Source: Augochlora pura
Lineage: Eukaryota; Arthropoda; Insecta; Hymenoptera; Halictidae
Direction of reading: 5' to 3'
Assembly (NCBI RefSeq): GCF_028453695.1
Contig: NC_135779.1
Coordinates: forward strand, 5,964,831 to 6,028,830
DNA length: 64,000 bases
Made by a program: the position numbers and the translations under genes. This document shows, in pieces, positions 1 to 10,279 of the stretch (positions within the stretch are counted from its first letter, which is position 1; every line of letters begins with the position of its first letter). Under the pieces are notes generated by a model, which did no database searches, was not told the DNA's origin, and saw nothing but the letters and a program-made list of their open reading frames with translations.

Positions 1-1300
1 CTCAAAGCTCGCTTAATTTCTTTTAAAGCTTGGACTCAACCCCTTGCCGTACTTTAATGAGTCAGATTTGCGATGGAGATTTATGATAATAAGCAGTTAT
101 ATACGAATGTTTATCGGTTTCTTTAAGTAAAAATCAAACTCTCGTCGTCAATATTTAAACATTCGACTAGATGTAAGCACAGTAGATGTAAGAATAAGTA
201 AGAAATTCCTTTTTCTTTTTCTAAGAAATTGTTGCGATCGAAAAAATTCTAGTCACAGTAATTGTAAAGAAAATGGTGCGGTAAGGGGTTAACTCCGCGC
301 GTGGTCCCCGAACAGGTGATAATTGGCACCGGGGGCGTCGGGCTCGAAAACTCGATTTTTCGGCTCGTTCTTTCTAATCAGGGCCACCTGTTCGTCGACG
401 CGGGGAGGGCCGATCACCGGGCCGCGCATAAATCGGAGCCCGATGGCCATTAAATCCAATTACCGAGCAGATTGTTCGGGCTGATCGTGATTCACGGTTC
501 TCTCATCTTTTCGGTTCAATAATTCGCGGAACGTTCCCGGATCGAATCCGAAATTAGGCCAGCCGATGACCCGCAAACACGCCCGGCATTAATACAGATA
601 AACTCATTAGGATCGGTATGACTGGGCCGTGCGCCGACACCGCTAATGATGGAAATCCGGGGCCGCGTCGCCCGCGATCCGCCTCGGCGGCGCGAGCCGA
701 ATGCCCCCGCGTGTGCTTCGGAATTAATTGAAAAGCGGCCCCCGCGGGGAAAAAGTGGCCCTGGGAAAAGAGTCGTCGAGCGTGAGATAACAGGCGGCGG
801 GGACGCGGAAGGGGTTGGTTTTTCGGCCGAGGAAAACAGCGGTGGGACTCGTCGCGAGAGGGAAAGACCGCCGAATTTGCTCCGCTCCAAAAAATGCGTG
901 TGCCACGCGAGGCGGAGATAAAGTCAACCAACCGCGGGTATTTACGTCACCGCGGAGCGCACGCAACGATTGCCGCAATTCCTGCATCCTCGGCTATCTC
1001 GTCGGCCGAGGGTATGTATCTAGCTGCGTAATCAACTTTTACGCGCGCGCCCCCGGGAGAAAAAGCAGGCTAATCGTGCCGTCGATTCTTTATCGATCGC
1101 AAGACTGGCCGACGCGTTCTTATCAATCTGGATCGGTCCACTTCCGTCGAGCTTTCACCGTCCGTGGAAAAAACCGTGACGGATGGCGCGCGAAGAAAGT
1201 CCCCTTCCGATTGGCCGTTTCGCTGATTCCCTGGCGCTGATGGCTTCGTTCGAGAGGTCCGACGGTGGCCACGAAAAGTCATTTATTTAACAGTCGGATG
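1..1300. other. CpG-rich non-coding DNA
   Basis: Several overlapping open frames exist on both strands, but they only reflect high GC content. None has a start context, signal peptide, splice sites or recognisable domain. TAAT-type homeodomain-like words are scattered from about 440 to 650. The stretch could be intronic or regulatory DNA. I see no gene. Confidence 0.5.
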
Positions 1301-3200
1301 ACCGAAAGATTTATTGGGTCTTCTATTACCCGGAACAATTATTTCTTTGTTCATATTCTTCGATTTATATTTGTTTCAATCGAGTTACGGTTTCGATCAT
1401 TTTTCTGTGAAAAGCTGATATTATATTAGAGCGAACGGGGGAGCAGATAACAATGGATACGCTAATCTGATCAGCGATTTTATTGCAGGCTCGGTCATCG
1501 GTAAGCTTTCGAGTCGCGTAAACAATTCCGGCTAAAATAAACCCGGCTTACTCGGCCTACGGCTAACTCGTAAATCCCTCGTAAATTCGTTGCAATTATT
1601 GTTCGTTTTCTGGTATTCAGTTCTCGTGTGGATTTCACTTTGGTATTTGTCCTGCGTATATTTTGTTATAACCCGTATCTTATAGGGTTGAAACTCTCGG
1701 GGACACGTCACGTGCGATCAAACTTTGGGTTTGGACACACCACGTGCGCATGCCAAATTACGTATATTTAGCCTAATTTCGCAGCAGATGTCACGATTAT
1801 TAGCGTAACAGCGATATATTACTTCTAATAATAGTAGTAATATAACTTGTAATAACAGTAATAATATAAATTCTAATAACAGTAATAATATAACTTCTGA
1901 TAATGGTAATAATATAATTATTTCTGAGTTCTCCTTTTCGAGTTAAAATTTCAATCTCCTGAAACGTCTTTTAACAATTAAATATCTACCAATAGACATA
2001 ATTTTCCTCGCGTGGAATTACCACGGAATGATTAGTATAACCTGCACCAGGTCCCCGATTATTACATAGCGTTTAATAGAATGTTGTAATTAGGCGAATC
2101 GCGTGGCGATCGCGTCCCTCGTTATTAAATTACACTCAGTCGAATGTTGTAATTACGGACGCATTGTTTAGCGACCGTGTTTCCGATCTCGCGTGTCGAA
2201 CATTTTTTCCGCTTGTTAATTATTATTATTGTCATTGCTCGCCGCTCTGGTCGGACGTCTGGCGGATGCTTCTTTCGAGCGATCTCTTGAATTAGTTTAC
2301 CGATGGGCCATTGTCCGAGGGAAACGAGAGCGAGAAGCGGCAATTGAATAAGCAATGACCACACTCGAGTTCGGTTTCGTTGCGTCCAACTTCCTCGGCT
2401 GTCTCGGATAAAATGACCGTCGGATTCAGCCCTCTCGCAGCGCGCTGAATCGCGCCGCACAAGACGGTGACGAATTACAAAAAAAAAACACAATTTCGAT
2501 AAAATATTAACCCTTCTCCTGTCACTGCAAACAGCCGACATCGATGCTTCGACCGTGTTCAGAGATTCATTTCCGACGCAACACGTCGCACGCTTTTAGA
2601 ATTTCCAAGCCGCGAAGCGGGGATCGAAACCAGCAATCCTTATTTTCAATCGCGGTAACTAAGTTGCTCCCATTTTATCGAATTCTTTGGGTTTCCCACT
2701 TGGCAGCCAATGTTAAAGAGGTCGCCTATTATACGGCATTGTCCCCTTCGAAAAGTCGAGTAGTTTGAAAACGGGATTGCACCGAGGAGGAACTTTTTCC
2801 ATGTTCGATGCCTTCTTATTCCATTGAATCGCTTCTGCCGCCGCGGTCCCATTCTTCTGCTGCACGCTCTGCGAAAATGCGCGCTCTCTTGGAACGCTCC
2901 GCCATCCAATTTCCCACGAAAATAATCGCGCGACTTACCGGCACATATATATATAAGGATCAAATTGTTTATTAAGGATCGAAGTATCAAAAATCAATTT
3001 TATTACCAGAAAATTAATTGGTCGACGAAGCGAAACTAAAAAGCGTAAATCGTCGAATTTTCTGTGCTAAATATTCCAGTAAAATTTAATTCATTCGTAT
3101 CGCTGTAATTATGGTATTAATTGTTATTATTATTATTAACTATGATAATAAATATAGTTAAAAATTAGTATGGTCTATATGCTAGACGCATTAACGACGT
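1301..3200. other. Mostly AT-rich non-coding DNA
   Basis: This is AT-rich sequence with a short minisatellite near 1,817-1,916. The open frames around 2,125-2,990 have no splice-site framing or recognisable motif. No gene is supported. Confidence 0.45.
1817..1916. repeat. About 24-bp AT-rich tandem repeat
   Basis: About four imperfect copies of a unit of roughly 24 bp follow one another. Each contains TAATATAA followed by TAATAACAGTAA or a variant. No coding potential. Confidence 0.7.
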
Positions 3201-3482
3201 TTAACCCTTTGCAGTCCGAGCCATTTCAACTGGAAATCCAAAGTATTTTTTTATCAACATTTTATATATCTTGGAGCATTTTGTACAGTATGGAATTAAA
3301 TTTCGTGACTCGCGCAACAATTAACAGCTCGTGACAGTTTTTCGAACTGTCAAGAGAATAGATTCGAAAGATTGTTCAAATTTGATGAAAATCATTTAAA
3401 TATTTAATTATTCAAATATTAATTTAAAAACGTGGCATAATAATTTTTAGCGGCGTCTCGCCACTCGACCGCAAAGGGTTAA
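3201..3482. mobile_element. Piggybac-like MITE (TTAA/CCCTTTGC family), full-length copy
   Basis: The element starts with TTAACCCTTTGCAGTC and ends with GACCGCAAAGGGTTAA. This gives imperfect terminal inverted repeats of about 16-19 bp, with TTAA at both outer ends as expected for a target-site duplication. The interior is AT-rich and has no open frame. A subterminal AACGTGGCATAATAATTTTT block near the right end recurs in other copies in this window. TTAA target choice and termini starting CCC are features of the piggyBac superfamily; assignment to it is an inference. It is non-autonomous. Confidence 0.72.
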
Positions 3483-4750
3483 CTTGTGCAGAGATCTCGC
3501 GCGAGATCCGAAAACCGTTCGGCCGTCGTCGCGTTCAGCAACAAAGCGTCTACGAAATTTAAATAGCTGTCAGCGCCGTCTCGGATTCTATCGCGCGCGG
3601 AATAACAGCAAGAAATATCCATGCCAGGCGTTCGACGTTCCGCTATTGCCTGCTGTCGCCCGTCGAAGAAAAATCTGCTCGAACGGGTTGATTTATCGTG
3701 GAGAGCGTGAGAAAAGTTGCAATGGCTCGCGTGTGCGTTTCTGCTTGCTCGCGCGCCGCGATCGATCACACGCCCGGAAACAAAAGCAGTTTACATTCTC
3801 ATTGTCGTTCGCGATTCCCTCGAACATCGGTCGGTTTTACCTGTTTCGATATCGGTTCGCGGGGTTCGGCGATCAGCATGGTAGAATAGGCAAGGATTCT
3901 CGGCATCGGCGATCGCAGGATTCTTGTGCGGAATCGCAGGAAGCTCTGCGCGTAGAATCGCGAATCGATTAATTAGACGGGGGTTGGGCCAAAGAGTCTA
4001 CAACATTGATTTCCCATGCGGCGCCCGGTGAAAAATCGCGGAAGAGATCAACGACGACGAGAATGTAGATCCGAGATGTTCGTTGAATACAGATGAACCC
4101 ACTTTTCTCACGGATCCCTACTTCTCTCCCTGTTCTCCCTTGGAAATCGTCGCAGCTCCGCATAATTCCCATTCCTCGAGATGGAAAGGATAATATTGGC
4201 GATAGTAATATTTGATCGGCGATGAATATTCAGGATCTGCTCGTCGTAAGCGATAGCTGCACGTTCTGCTGGGTCCTTGTTAATATAAAAATCTTGCAGC
4301 GAGATGTGCCGCGATGGCATAATTAGTCGGGGTTCGTGAGTTCTCGTCAAATTAAAAATTATTTTTCTAACAGTAGAACTTCCGAGACCTAAACTGTTTT
4401 ATGATAGCGATAAGATTGGATTTATTTACGCTTTCTCTGATTTTTCCTATAATATGTGCTTCGGTGAGGAAATTCGTATAAAAATATCCAATGAAAGCAT
4501 TTGTAATATTTAAAACCTGTCATCTACTTTTAACTCGATAACTTCGAAAATGCTTCGAACAAAACAAAAATCGAGCTCCCAAGATTTCGTCACAGAATAT
4601 ACAGTAATTTCTGCTTATCGCCGAGTAGAACGCGTGCCGAACGCGCGAGTTTATCGTCGTAAAACCGGCAGCGATACGACGGAGACCGTGTCGCTGTTCG
4701 TCCGAGAAGTCGCCTCGTGAATCAGGTTCGTAAAATCCCGGGGAGCCAGC
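3483..4750. other. Non-coding stretch, no supported gene
   Basis: Several short open frames occur, including one on the minus strand between about 4,108 and 4,320 with fairly protein-like composition. None has an ATG in good context plus splice signals or a domain. I see no gene. Confidence 0.4.
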
Positions 4751-4757
4751 GTGCCGG

Positions 4758-4781
4758 CCACACACACACACACACACACAT
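4758..4781. repeat. (CA)n microsatellite
   Basis: An uninterrupted run of about twelve CA dinucleotides, directly visible. Confidence 0.9.
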
Positions 4782-4974
4782 ACACACCTAGTACACGTCT
4801 GGTCCACATCTCCGTTATTTCCGTCGAAACGAGAATGAGAGTGCGGAACAGTGAAAAGTGTGACGCGGCACGGCGCGGGTTTGAAAAAACTGGTCGGCGA
4901 GGCCGCGCGGAGTTATAATTTCGCAGCGAGGCTTTAAAAGGGAAAACCGGGGCCCGGCCGTTGCGTTCGGGAGC

Positions 4975-5590
4975 ATGAGAGCGAAAGAGATAGAGACAGA
5001 GAGAGAAGAGTGATAGAGAGATGAAGAGAGTAACAGAGAGGAAGAGAGAAGAGAGTGATAGAGCAATGAAAAGAGTAACAGAGAGGAAAAGGGAGTGATA
5101 GAGAGATGAAGAGAGTAACAGAGAGGAAAAGGAGTGATAGAGAGGTGAAGAGAGTAACAGAGAGGAAAAGAGAAGAGAGTGATAGAGCAATGAAAAGAGT
5201 AACAGAGAGGATATGGGAGTGATAGAGAGATGAAGAGAGTAACAGAGAGGACGAGAGAAGAGAGTGATAGAGCAATGAAAAGAGTAACAGAGAGTAACAG
5301 AGTGATAGAGAGAGGAAGAGAGTAACAGAGAGAAAAAGGGAGTGATAGAGAGATGAAGAGAGTAACAGAGAGGAAAAGGAGTGATAGAGAGGTGAAAAGA
5401 GTAACAGAGAGGAAGGCAAACTGGCAGAGAAAAACACAGTGATAGAGAGAAAGAGAGGGTGACAGAAAGAAAGAGAGAGTAACAGAGAGAAAGATAGAGC
5501 AAAAGAAAGAGGGAGTAACAGAGAGCAATATAGCGCGAGAGAAAAAGAAATACAGGAACAGCGAGTGAAAGAAAGAGAAACCGGAGGAGA
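4975..5590 (+). repeat. Long polypurine minisatellite
   Basis: The plus strand is almost entirely purine for about 600 bp. It is built from variants of GAGAGTAACAGAGAGGAAAAG and GTGATAGAGAGATGAAGAG words, repeated about every 40-60 bp with indels. The complementary polypyrimidine strand generates three long false open frames full of Ser-Leu repeats. Such asymmetric purine tracts can form triplex DNA. Confidence 0.85.
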
Positions 5591-5639
5591 AGGGTGAGCG
5601 CGATGGGACAGGGAGGGGAGGGGGGGGGGCGGGGATAGA

Positions 5640-6730
5640 AGAGGCTGCTCGGCATCAAGGAAGAAGCCCATCCTCTTAGTTGCCTGTTAAATATTCAGGA
5701 GAAGCCTCGTTTCAGCGTGCGTTACCGAGCCAACGAGCTTGCGGGACCGCCGTGGCCCGGAGTTTCAACCCCCTGGCGCCTCGCGTTACAAGCGCCTCGA
5801 GAACACACCCGGCCGGGTTTTCCTTCGCCGACCACCGCGAGACAAAAGGCTCGTTAAGATTTCTCTCCTCCTCCTCCTCCTCCTCCTCCTCCTCGGGGAA
5901 TTACTGCGCGGCCGATTAAACAGGCCACTCGGTTTCATTAAACCCACGGCCGACTGTTTAGCAGCCTTCGAACACGGGTTCGATGCGCCGACACCGGACG
6001 ATTCGGTCCGATCGTCGCGCAGCGGGCTATTTACTACGAGAACGACGGGAAAAGCGTTTTCGAGAGGAAGTATGAGAGTAATAATGTTTCGGTGTTATAG
6101 TGAGAGGTGGAGTGCGCTTTAAAGAATGAAAATCGCGCGCGAGAGAACGCGAGGATATATTTTACACTTTTGATTTTAATTCGGCTAAATGTGTTGTATT
6201 TGTGAGTTTATGGTTTTGTAGGATCTTATGGCGTCTGTGGAATAATGAGAGACGTTGAATGTTTTACTGTGTTCGTGATAGAATTAATTATTGTTTATTT
6301 ATTCATTATTCGGAGCAATTATAAAGTCAATAACATTATAAAAGTGTCTACGTGGAAGGATTTTATTTTAAGTTCACTTAAACTGAATTTGCTGTTATCG
6401 TTATTTATTTTAAAAATCTTGCAAATATTAACCGTGCCATTTTTGAGACATTGGACGAATATCTAAAACTTGGTACTATAAATTTTAATATATATTATCG
6501 TTCTAAAAAATTTTCAATGACGGAGGTATTAAATTTTTAAGAAGGTATAAAATACGTCCTCTCTTTAAGAGACGTCTTCGTTAACTAACATCATTCAACA
6601 AGGATAAATCAAATTAAAAAATAGTAAAAAACGATCGGAGAATATAAAATAAATTTCTATCATGCCTTCACAATCCAACCATATCGAATAGAAAATAAAG
6701 AACAATTTACAAGTTTAATGTTTACATTCA
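5640..6730. other. Non-coding stretch with (TCC)n microsatellite
   Basis: This is CpG-rich to about 6,120, including a run of TCC/CTC triplets at about 5,865-5,894, then AT-rich. A (TCC)n-driven frame reads as Ser or Leu runs and is not credible as protein. No gene is seen. It lies downstream of the terminal exon ending at 6,835 on the minus strand. Confidence 0.5.
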
Positions 6731-6735
6731 ACTAA

Positions 6736-6741
6736 TTTATT
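6736..6741 (-). terminator. Polyadenylation signal AATAAA for terminal exon
   Basis: AATAAA occurs on the minus strand about 95 nt past the TGA stop of the terminal exon. This is a normal distance for an insect 3' UTR. The surrounding AT-rich context lowers specificity. Confidence 0.45.
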
Positions 6742-6834
6742 GAAATTCAGCAAAAATCTCGATTTTCACCCGAAATCAATGCAATCAAATCGCTCGCCTA
6801 ATTCTCTTAACTAATTTGTATTAAAACAAATTTC

Positions 6835-7234
6835 TCAATTAACTTTAGCCGCACTACCACTGTCACTGCGTATACCGGTGCGAAAATCGGCGAGCCCCAC
6901 CGTCCTCCATTTATCGTCCAAGTTGAACATCGCGGGACGCTCGCCATAATTCGCCGGTGCTCCGTGCGGATTCCCGAGCAGCGGCGGTCCATCGCGCGTA
7001 ATATCCGGCGAGGCCGGTAAAAAGTCGGGGATACGGCCGCCATAATCGTTGTAGTCGACGTAATCGCCGTTTCTTTTGCGCAGGGTGCTCCATGGCCCGT
7101 AGAAACGATGCATCACGGAGTCGTGGTACGGTTTAAGTCGGTCTGGAACGATCAAGATGAATTTACCCGGTAAATTCGGCCTCCAACGGGCCGGGGCCAC
7201 TCGTCCTCTCCCACGATATCCTTCGGGGAAGGGT
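6835..7234 (-). CDS. Terminal exon of a small secreted, cysteine-free protein
   Basis: This minus-strand exon opens after an in-frame TGA that lies just upstream and runs 133 codons (counting the stop) to a TGA. The most likely acceptor is GGGGTTAG before the first base, entering with one base to complete a codon. The polypyrimidine tract is poor. The product is rich in Pro, Gly, Tyr, Asp and Arg and has no Cys. It begins PFPEGYRGRGR and contains GKFILIVPDRL, RFYGPWSTLRKR, and YVDYNDYGG. The basic RKR could be a prohormone cleavage site. Two upstream exons fit its phase: the signal-peptide exon at 7,803-7,894 (163 aa product) or the exon pair at 8,997-10,219 (214 aa product). I do not recognise the family. 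A secreted peptide precursor or venom/cuticle-type secreted protein are guesses only. Confidence 0.62.
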
Positions 7235-7802
7235 CTAACCCCTTCGATCCATCACCGAGGGCTCGATATTCGATTTTGGTTCGATCGCCGTGCAGTTTGC
7301 CGCGATTACGCCGAGGATTTTATCCGCTCGTGTTCGCGCACGCGAACGTCTAATGCGGTTAAATGCTCGACGATGTTTGACGAGTTTTGATGGGATCTTT
7401 ATGTGGCATGCGACTTGAGATCACGATTTATAATATCTATATATCTTTATTTCAGTTTGGGAGAAAATTGACGTTGGCGCAAATACATAGAAAATTGGGA
7501 TCGCGATTATTAGTAAGATAAATTTAGCATTGCATCTATCCATAGCTTAAGCTATGGAAATAATTATTTAACGACGAAAGAAGCGACACAGAAATTAACT
7601 ATAATTTGTTTAACATCTTCTGATTCTGTAGAAATTCATTATTTTCGCTTAACTATAATAGCAGCTTTTTAAAAAATATTTTTCACTAAAATAAGGCTTA
7701 ATGGTTTCAGAAAAATCTTTCAATTTTGAACTGTTCTTTTCAACTCGCCAAATTGTTTAAAAAAATATATAAAATCAAATTAATTAATTTAATTAAATCC
7801 AC
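7235..7802 (-). other. Inferred intron (568 bp)
   Basis: AT-rich sequence lies between the signal-peptide exon ending at 7,803 and the terminal exon starting at 7,234. It begins GT (in GTGGAT, a weak donor) and ends TTAG. No other open frame of note lies within it. Confidence 0.4.
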
Positions 7803-7894
7803 TTGCCAAATGCAATATCCTGAAGCACCGCCGTCTCTATGCAAATTGCCAGTGATACAAAGACAAGCTGTATCTTCATCTCCCGACGGTTCAT
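7803..7894 (-). CDS. Signal-peptide first exon of the downstream secreted protein
   Basis: The frame starts at ATG 7,894 (MNRRE) with a second in-frame ATG at 7,879. From that second Met the sequence MKIQLVFVSLAICIETAVLQ reads as a typical signal peptide: a short basic start, a hydrophobic core and a polar cleavage region. A TATA box sits about 30 bp upstream of a plausible start site, leaving a leader of about 20-25 nt. The frame continues to TAA at 7,793 if unspliced, giving a tiny protein. A GT at 7,801-7,802 leaves two bases of a codon, matching exactly what the terminal exon at 7,234 needs. The donor CAA/GTGGAT is weak. The spliced product would be 158 or 163 aa. The upstream unit at 10.2 kb has the same TATA, leader and signal-peptide layout. 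Confidence 0.5.
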
Positions 7895-7912
7895 CTCCAA
7901 ACTAACAGATCC

Positions 7913-7947
7913 GCACTGTCGTTTAGTAGATCTCAGGGTCTTATATA
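7913..7947 (-). promoter_or_regulatory. TATA/initiator core promoter of downstream secreted-protein gene
   Basis: The minus strand reads GGATATATAAG (TATATAA at 7,941-7,947). About 28-33 bp downstream comes GACAGTGC, an arthropod-type initiator (CAGT core). The first ATG follows some 20 nt later. Confidence 0.5.
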
Positions 7948-8885
7948 TCCGCGCTGTCCCGAAAATCCGCTTCCGACGATCGGCGATCACCGCGCGACGA
8001 TTAGCACAGAGCTCGCGTGTGACTAATATCTTAGCAGATAGCCGGAGACAAGCGTGAATTCGCGGAACCGGTGTTCCACGACTCGCCGCGAAACAGTTTC
8101 GCGTTTTACAGCGATGGCGCGTGTCGTCGGGGCGCGGCGGTGTCCATTAAGCGATTAAATGTATCGATTCGATGAATTTGATAGCGGGCTCGCACGAAAG
8201 TACAAAGGTCCGGGGATCGGCGAGGAATTGATTTGCAATGGGTTTTCTGTAACAGTTCGATGACGCGGTCGTATTTCGATGTCCGAAGGATGTTCGATGA
8301 TAACGCGCTGGTCAGCGACCCCATCCGCCGCTGCGACAGAAAATTAAACATTATAACGATTATATTTGATATACCGTCGCTGCTGTTTCATAGCCGACTC
8401 GTTAAATATCGCGGGAAAAATTGGTTTCATGGAGAACGTGACGTACGATCGCGGTATAAAATTACGATCGATAGCGAGACAAATGCTGCTGGATAGAAAT
8501 TATTCCGCGGAAGCGACGAGATAGAAATGTTATTATTAATCGTTGTTATCGATGACGTTTATGTCGCGGAATAAAGCCAGCGACGTGACACAATGTTCGC
8601 GGGGAGTAGAGATCGATAGCCGGCTGCGGGGATCTGTGTGTTTCGCGAGCCGAAAGTGTGGAATTCGAAGCCGGCTATAACAAACTTCCTAACGCGGCGC
8701 ACGACATCCGGCCGGCGAAAGTTCGCCTGAGAAAACCATCGGCTAACGGAGTTTCCGCAAGTTCCGTCGTTCCGCCATTAGAATTATTATTACCTCCGTA
8801 TTCTACAAATTCGCGACGTTGATGGCCCGCGAGTGCAGGCCGTTCCGAAAGTTGCCGTTCCGCTCGGAGCGACCGCCAACGCGTA

Positions 8886-8988
8886 CGCGACGATCACTAT
8901 TACTATTATTATTATTACTATTACTGTTATTACTATTATCATTATTTTTATTATTATCGTTACTATTATTATTATCATTATTTCTTAA
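8886..8988. repeat. Imperfect (ATT)n microsatellite
   Basis: About 100 bp of ATT/ATC-type triplets. On the minus strand this lies directly after the TAG that would end the upstream secreted-protein frame, so it would be in that gene's 3' UTR. Confidence 0.85.
8947..8952 (-). terminator. Possible AATAAA signal of upstream secreted-protein gene
   Basis: AATAAA lies on the minus strand about 40 nt past the in-frame TAG at 8,993-8,995. It is inside the ATT-type microsatellite, so it may be chance. Confidence 0.3.
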
Positions 8989-8992
8989 TCGC

Positions 8993-9156
8993 CTACCCGA
9001 TGCTGGCGTAGGACTCGGTGGGCGCGTCTTTCTTCACCGGTGAATCGAAGTCGTTGTTAACGCCGGCGTCGTCGTCTATTTCGTAATAAGGTCTGTTCAG
9101 CCAGAATGCGTAACCATCGTGGAAAGTATCCCCGGGTGCCACGGGCTCTGCGTCAC
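8993..9156 (-). CDS. Second exon of upstream secreted protein (ends in TAG or splices on)
   Basis: The acceptor GATGCACAG precedes the first base, and the exon enters with two bases that complete the Gly codon begun in exon 1. It encodes an acidic, aromatic, cysteine-free tail with motifs GDTFHDGYAFWLNRPYYE, IDDDAGVNNDF and a KK pair. In frame it ends ATC GGG TAG, giving an 82-aa protein in total. The same bases also form a donor, GG/GTAGGC, at 8,997/8,996. Used as a donor, it leaves two codon bases, exactly the phase accepted by the terminal exon at 7,234, and the stop codon is spliced away. So this is either a two-exon gene or the middle exon of a 214-aa protein. I recognise no family. Confidence 0.6.
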
Positions 9157-10134
9157 CTGTGCATCAAAGTGAACAATCGAAAAATTCCGTCGATCTATCG
9201 GCGGTGAATCTGAATATCATATCGAGCCGTCGGAGAAATTTTCGAATCGCTCGAATTCCTTTCCGGGAAAGCTAATAGTATTCTAGATATACGAGATTAT
9301 GGCCGCGGCTAATAATTCTATGCGATTTCTTGGCTTTGTTTCCGGCCTACGAGCCTTTTAATAGAAATTAGAGGATTTTGTAAATTATCGGCAGTTTTTG
9401 TACACTTTGCTTCGAATTTGGAAGTAAGGATTTGCTGATTAAATTATTCGATTTCATTTATTTTAAGCAGGAATTTAATTTAAATACAAGGTCGTCGAAT
9501 TATATTGTAATTACATTATAATGCCATTGAATTATAATGTAATTGAGTTATAAGATAATTGAATTACAAGGTAATTGAGTTATAATGCTATTAAATTATT
9601 GTATAATGTAATGGAATTATGATATAATTGAAGTACAAGACAATTGAATTAGAATATAATTGAGTTACAAGGTAATTGATTTAAATCATAATTTAATTGA
9701 ATAACTACTTAAATTACGAATTAAGGTATAATTTCAGTGCAACATAATTGAATTATTTTCTAACTATAATTCTTTGGACATTAGAATTTTTTGCAGAGCT
9801 CTGTGCGAAAATAGTTTAAATGTACGATACTGATACTACTAATCATTACCATTAATCTGAACTGTAAATCCGAAATTATAAAATTAAAATACTGTTCGTC
9901 CAAAACTGTCGATAACTAGTATAAACTGTTATGCCAAGTTTTATATAAATACAGCACTTATTTCCTATTATATTATTCGAATTTATTACAGTAATTATTT
10001 CGTAATATATTAATCGAAATATTAACTATTACTTAAAAAATAGCATTGTCCACTAAACAAAACTGATCCAAACGAAAAAATGCATTTATTATCCAAGCAC
10101 CGAATATTTTAAATATTTTTGAAGCATTGCTCAC
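9157..10134 (-). other. Inferred intron 1 (978 bp) of upstream secreted-protein gene
   Basis: It starts with GTGAGC, a good donor, and ends with CACAG. The middle is very AT-rich and holds an approximately 19-bp degenerate tandem repeat (about 9,478-9,720). Confidence 0.6.
9478..9720. repeat. Degenerate ~19-bp AT-rich tandem repeat
   Basis: Words such as AATTGAATTATAATGTAATTG and AATTGAGTTACAAGGTAATTG recur with a spacing of roughly 18-20 bp. Each unit contains AATTGA or a close variant. Confidence 0.65.
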
Positions 10135-10219
10135 CGTTATCCCATTGCGGACGTGGATTGGCGGTGACAAGGAATATCGCCAGCGAGAAAACGGCAACCA
10201 CGACGAAACGTTCGGCCAT
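10135..10219 (-). CDS. Signal-peptide first exon of upstream secreted protein
   Basis: ATG at 10,219 opens a 28-codon exon plus one base. Residues 1-20 form a clear signal peptide: MAERF, then a Val/Ala/Phe/Leu-rich core ending VTA. The mature chain begins NPRPQWDN. The exon ends at G/GTGAGC, a strong donor, and its phase matches the acceptor at 9,156. A TATA box and initiator lie at the expected distances upstream, leaving a leader of about 26 nt. The agreement of promoter, leader, signal peptide, donor and phase makes this the best-supported gene start on the minus strand. The product is presumably secreted; its function is unknown. Confidence 0.72.
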
Positions 10220-10240
10220 GTCCGCAGCCTCTGGTTTTCG

Positions 10241-10279
10241 TCTGACGAACAGCGAACACGCCCTCGCTCTTTTATATAG
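10241..10279 (-). promoter_or_regulatory. TATA/initiator core promoter of upstream secreted-protein gene
   Basis: The minus strand carries GCTATATAAAAGAG (TATATAAA at about 10,271-10,278). About 30 bp downstream is GTTCGTCAGACG, which contains a TCAG initiator core near 10,245. The ATG follows at 10,219. Spacing is textbook for a focused insect promoter. Confidence 0.7.

Noticed and set aside
4108..4350. Minus-strand frame containing SLQDFYINKDPAERAAIAYD
   Set aside because: Protein-like, but it lacks an ATG at the frame start and any splice framing; kept only as a low-priority search query.
4651..5671. Three long minus-strand open frames (up to 335 codons), Ser/Leu-rich
   Set aside because: They are the polypyrimidine complement of the purine minisatellite, and all three frames are open at once.
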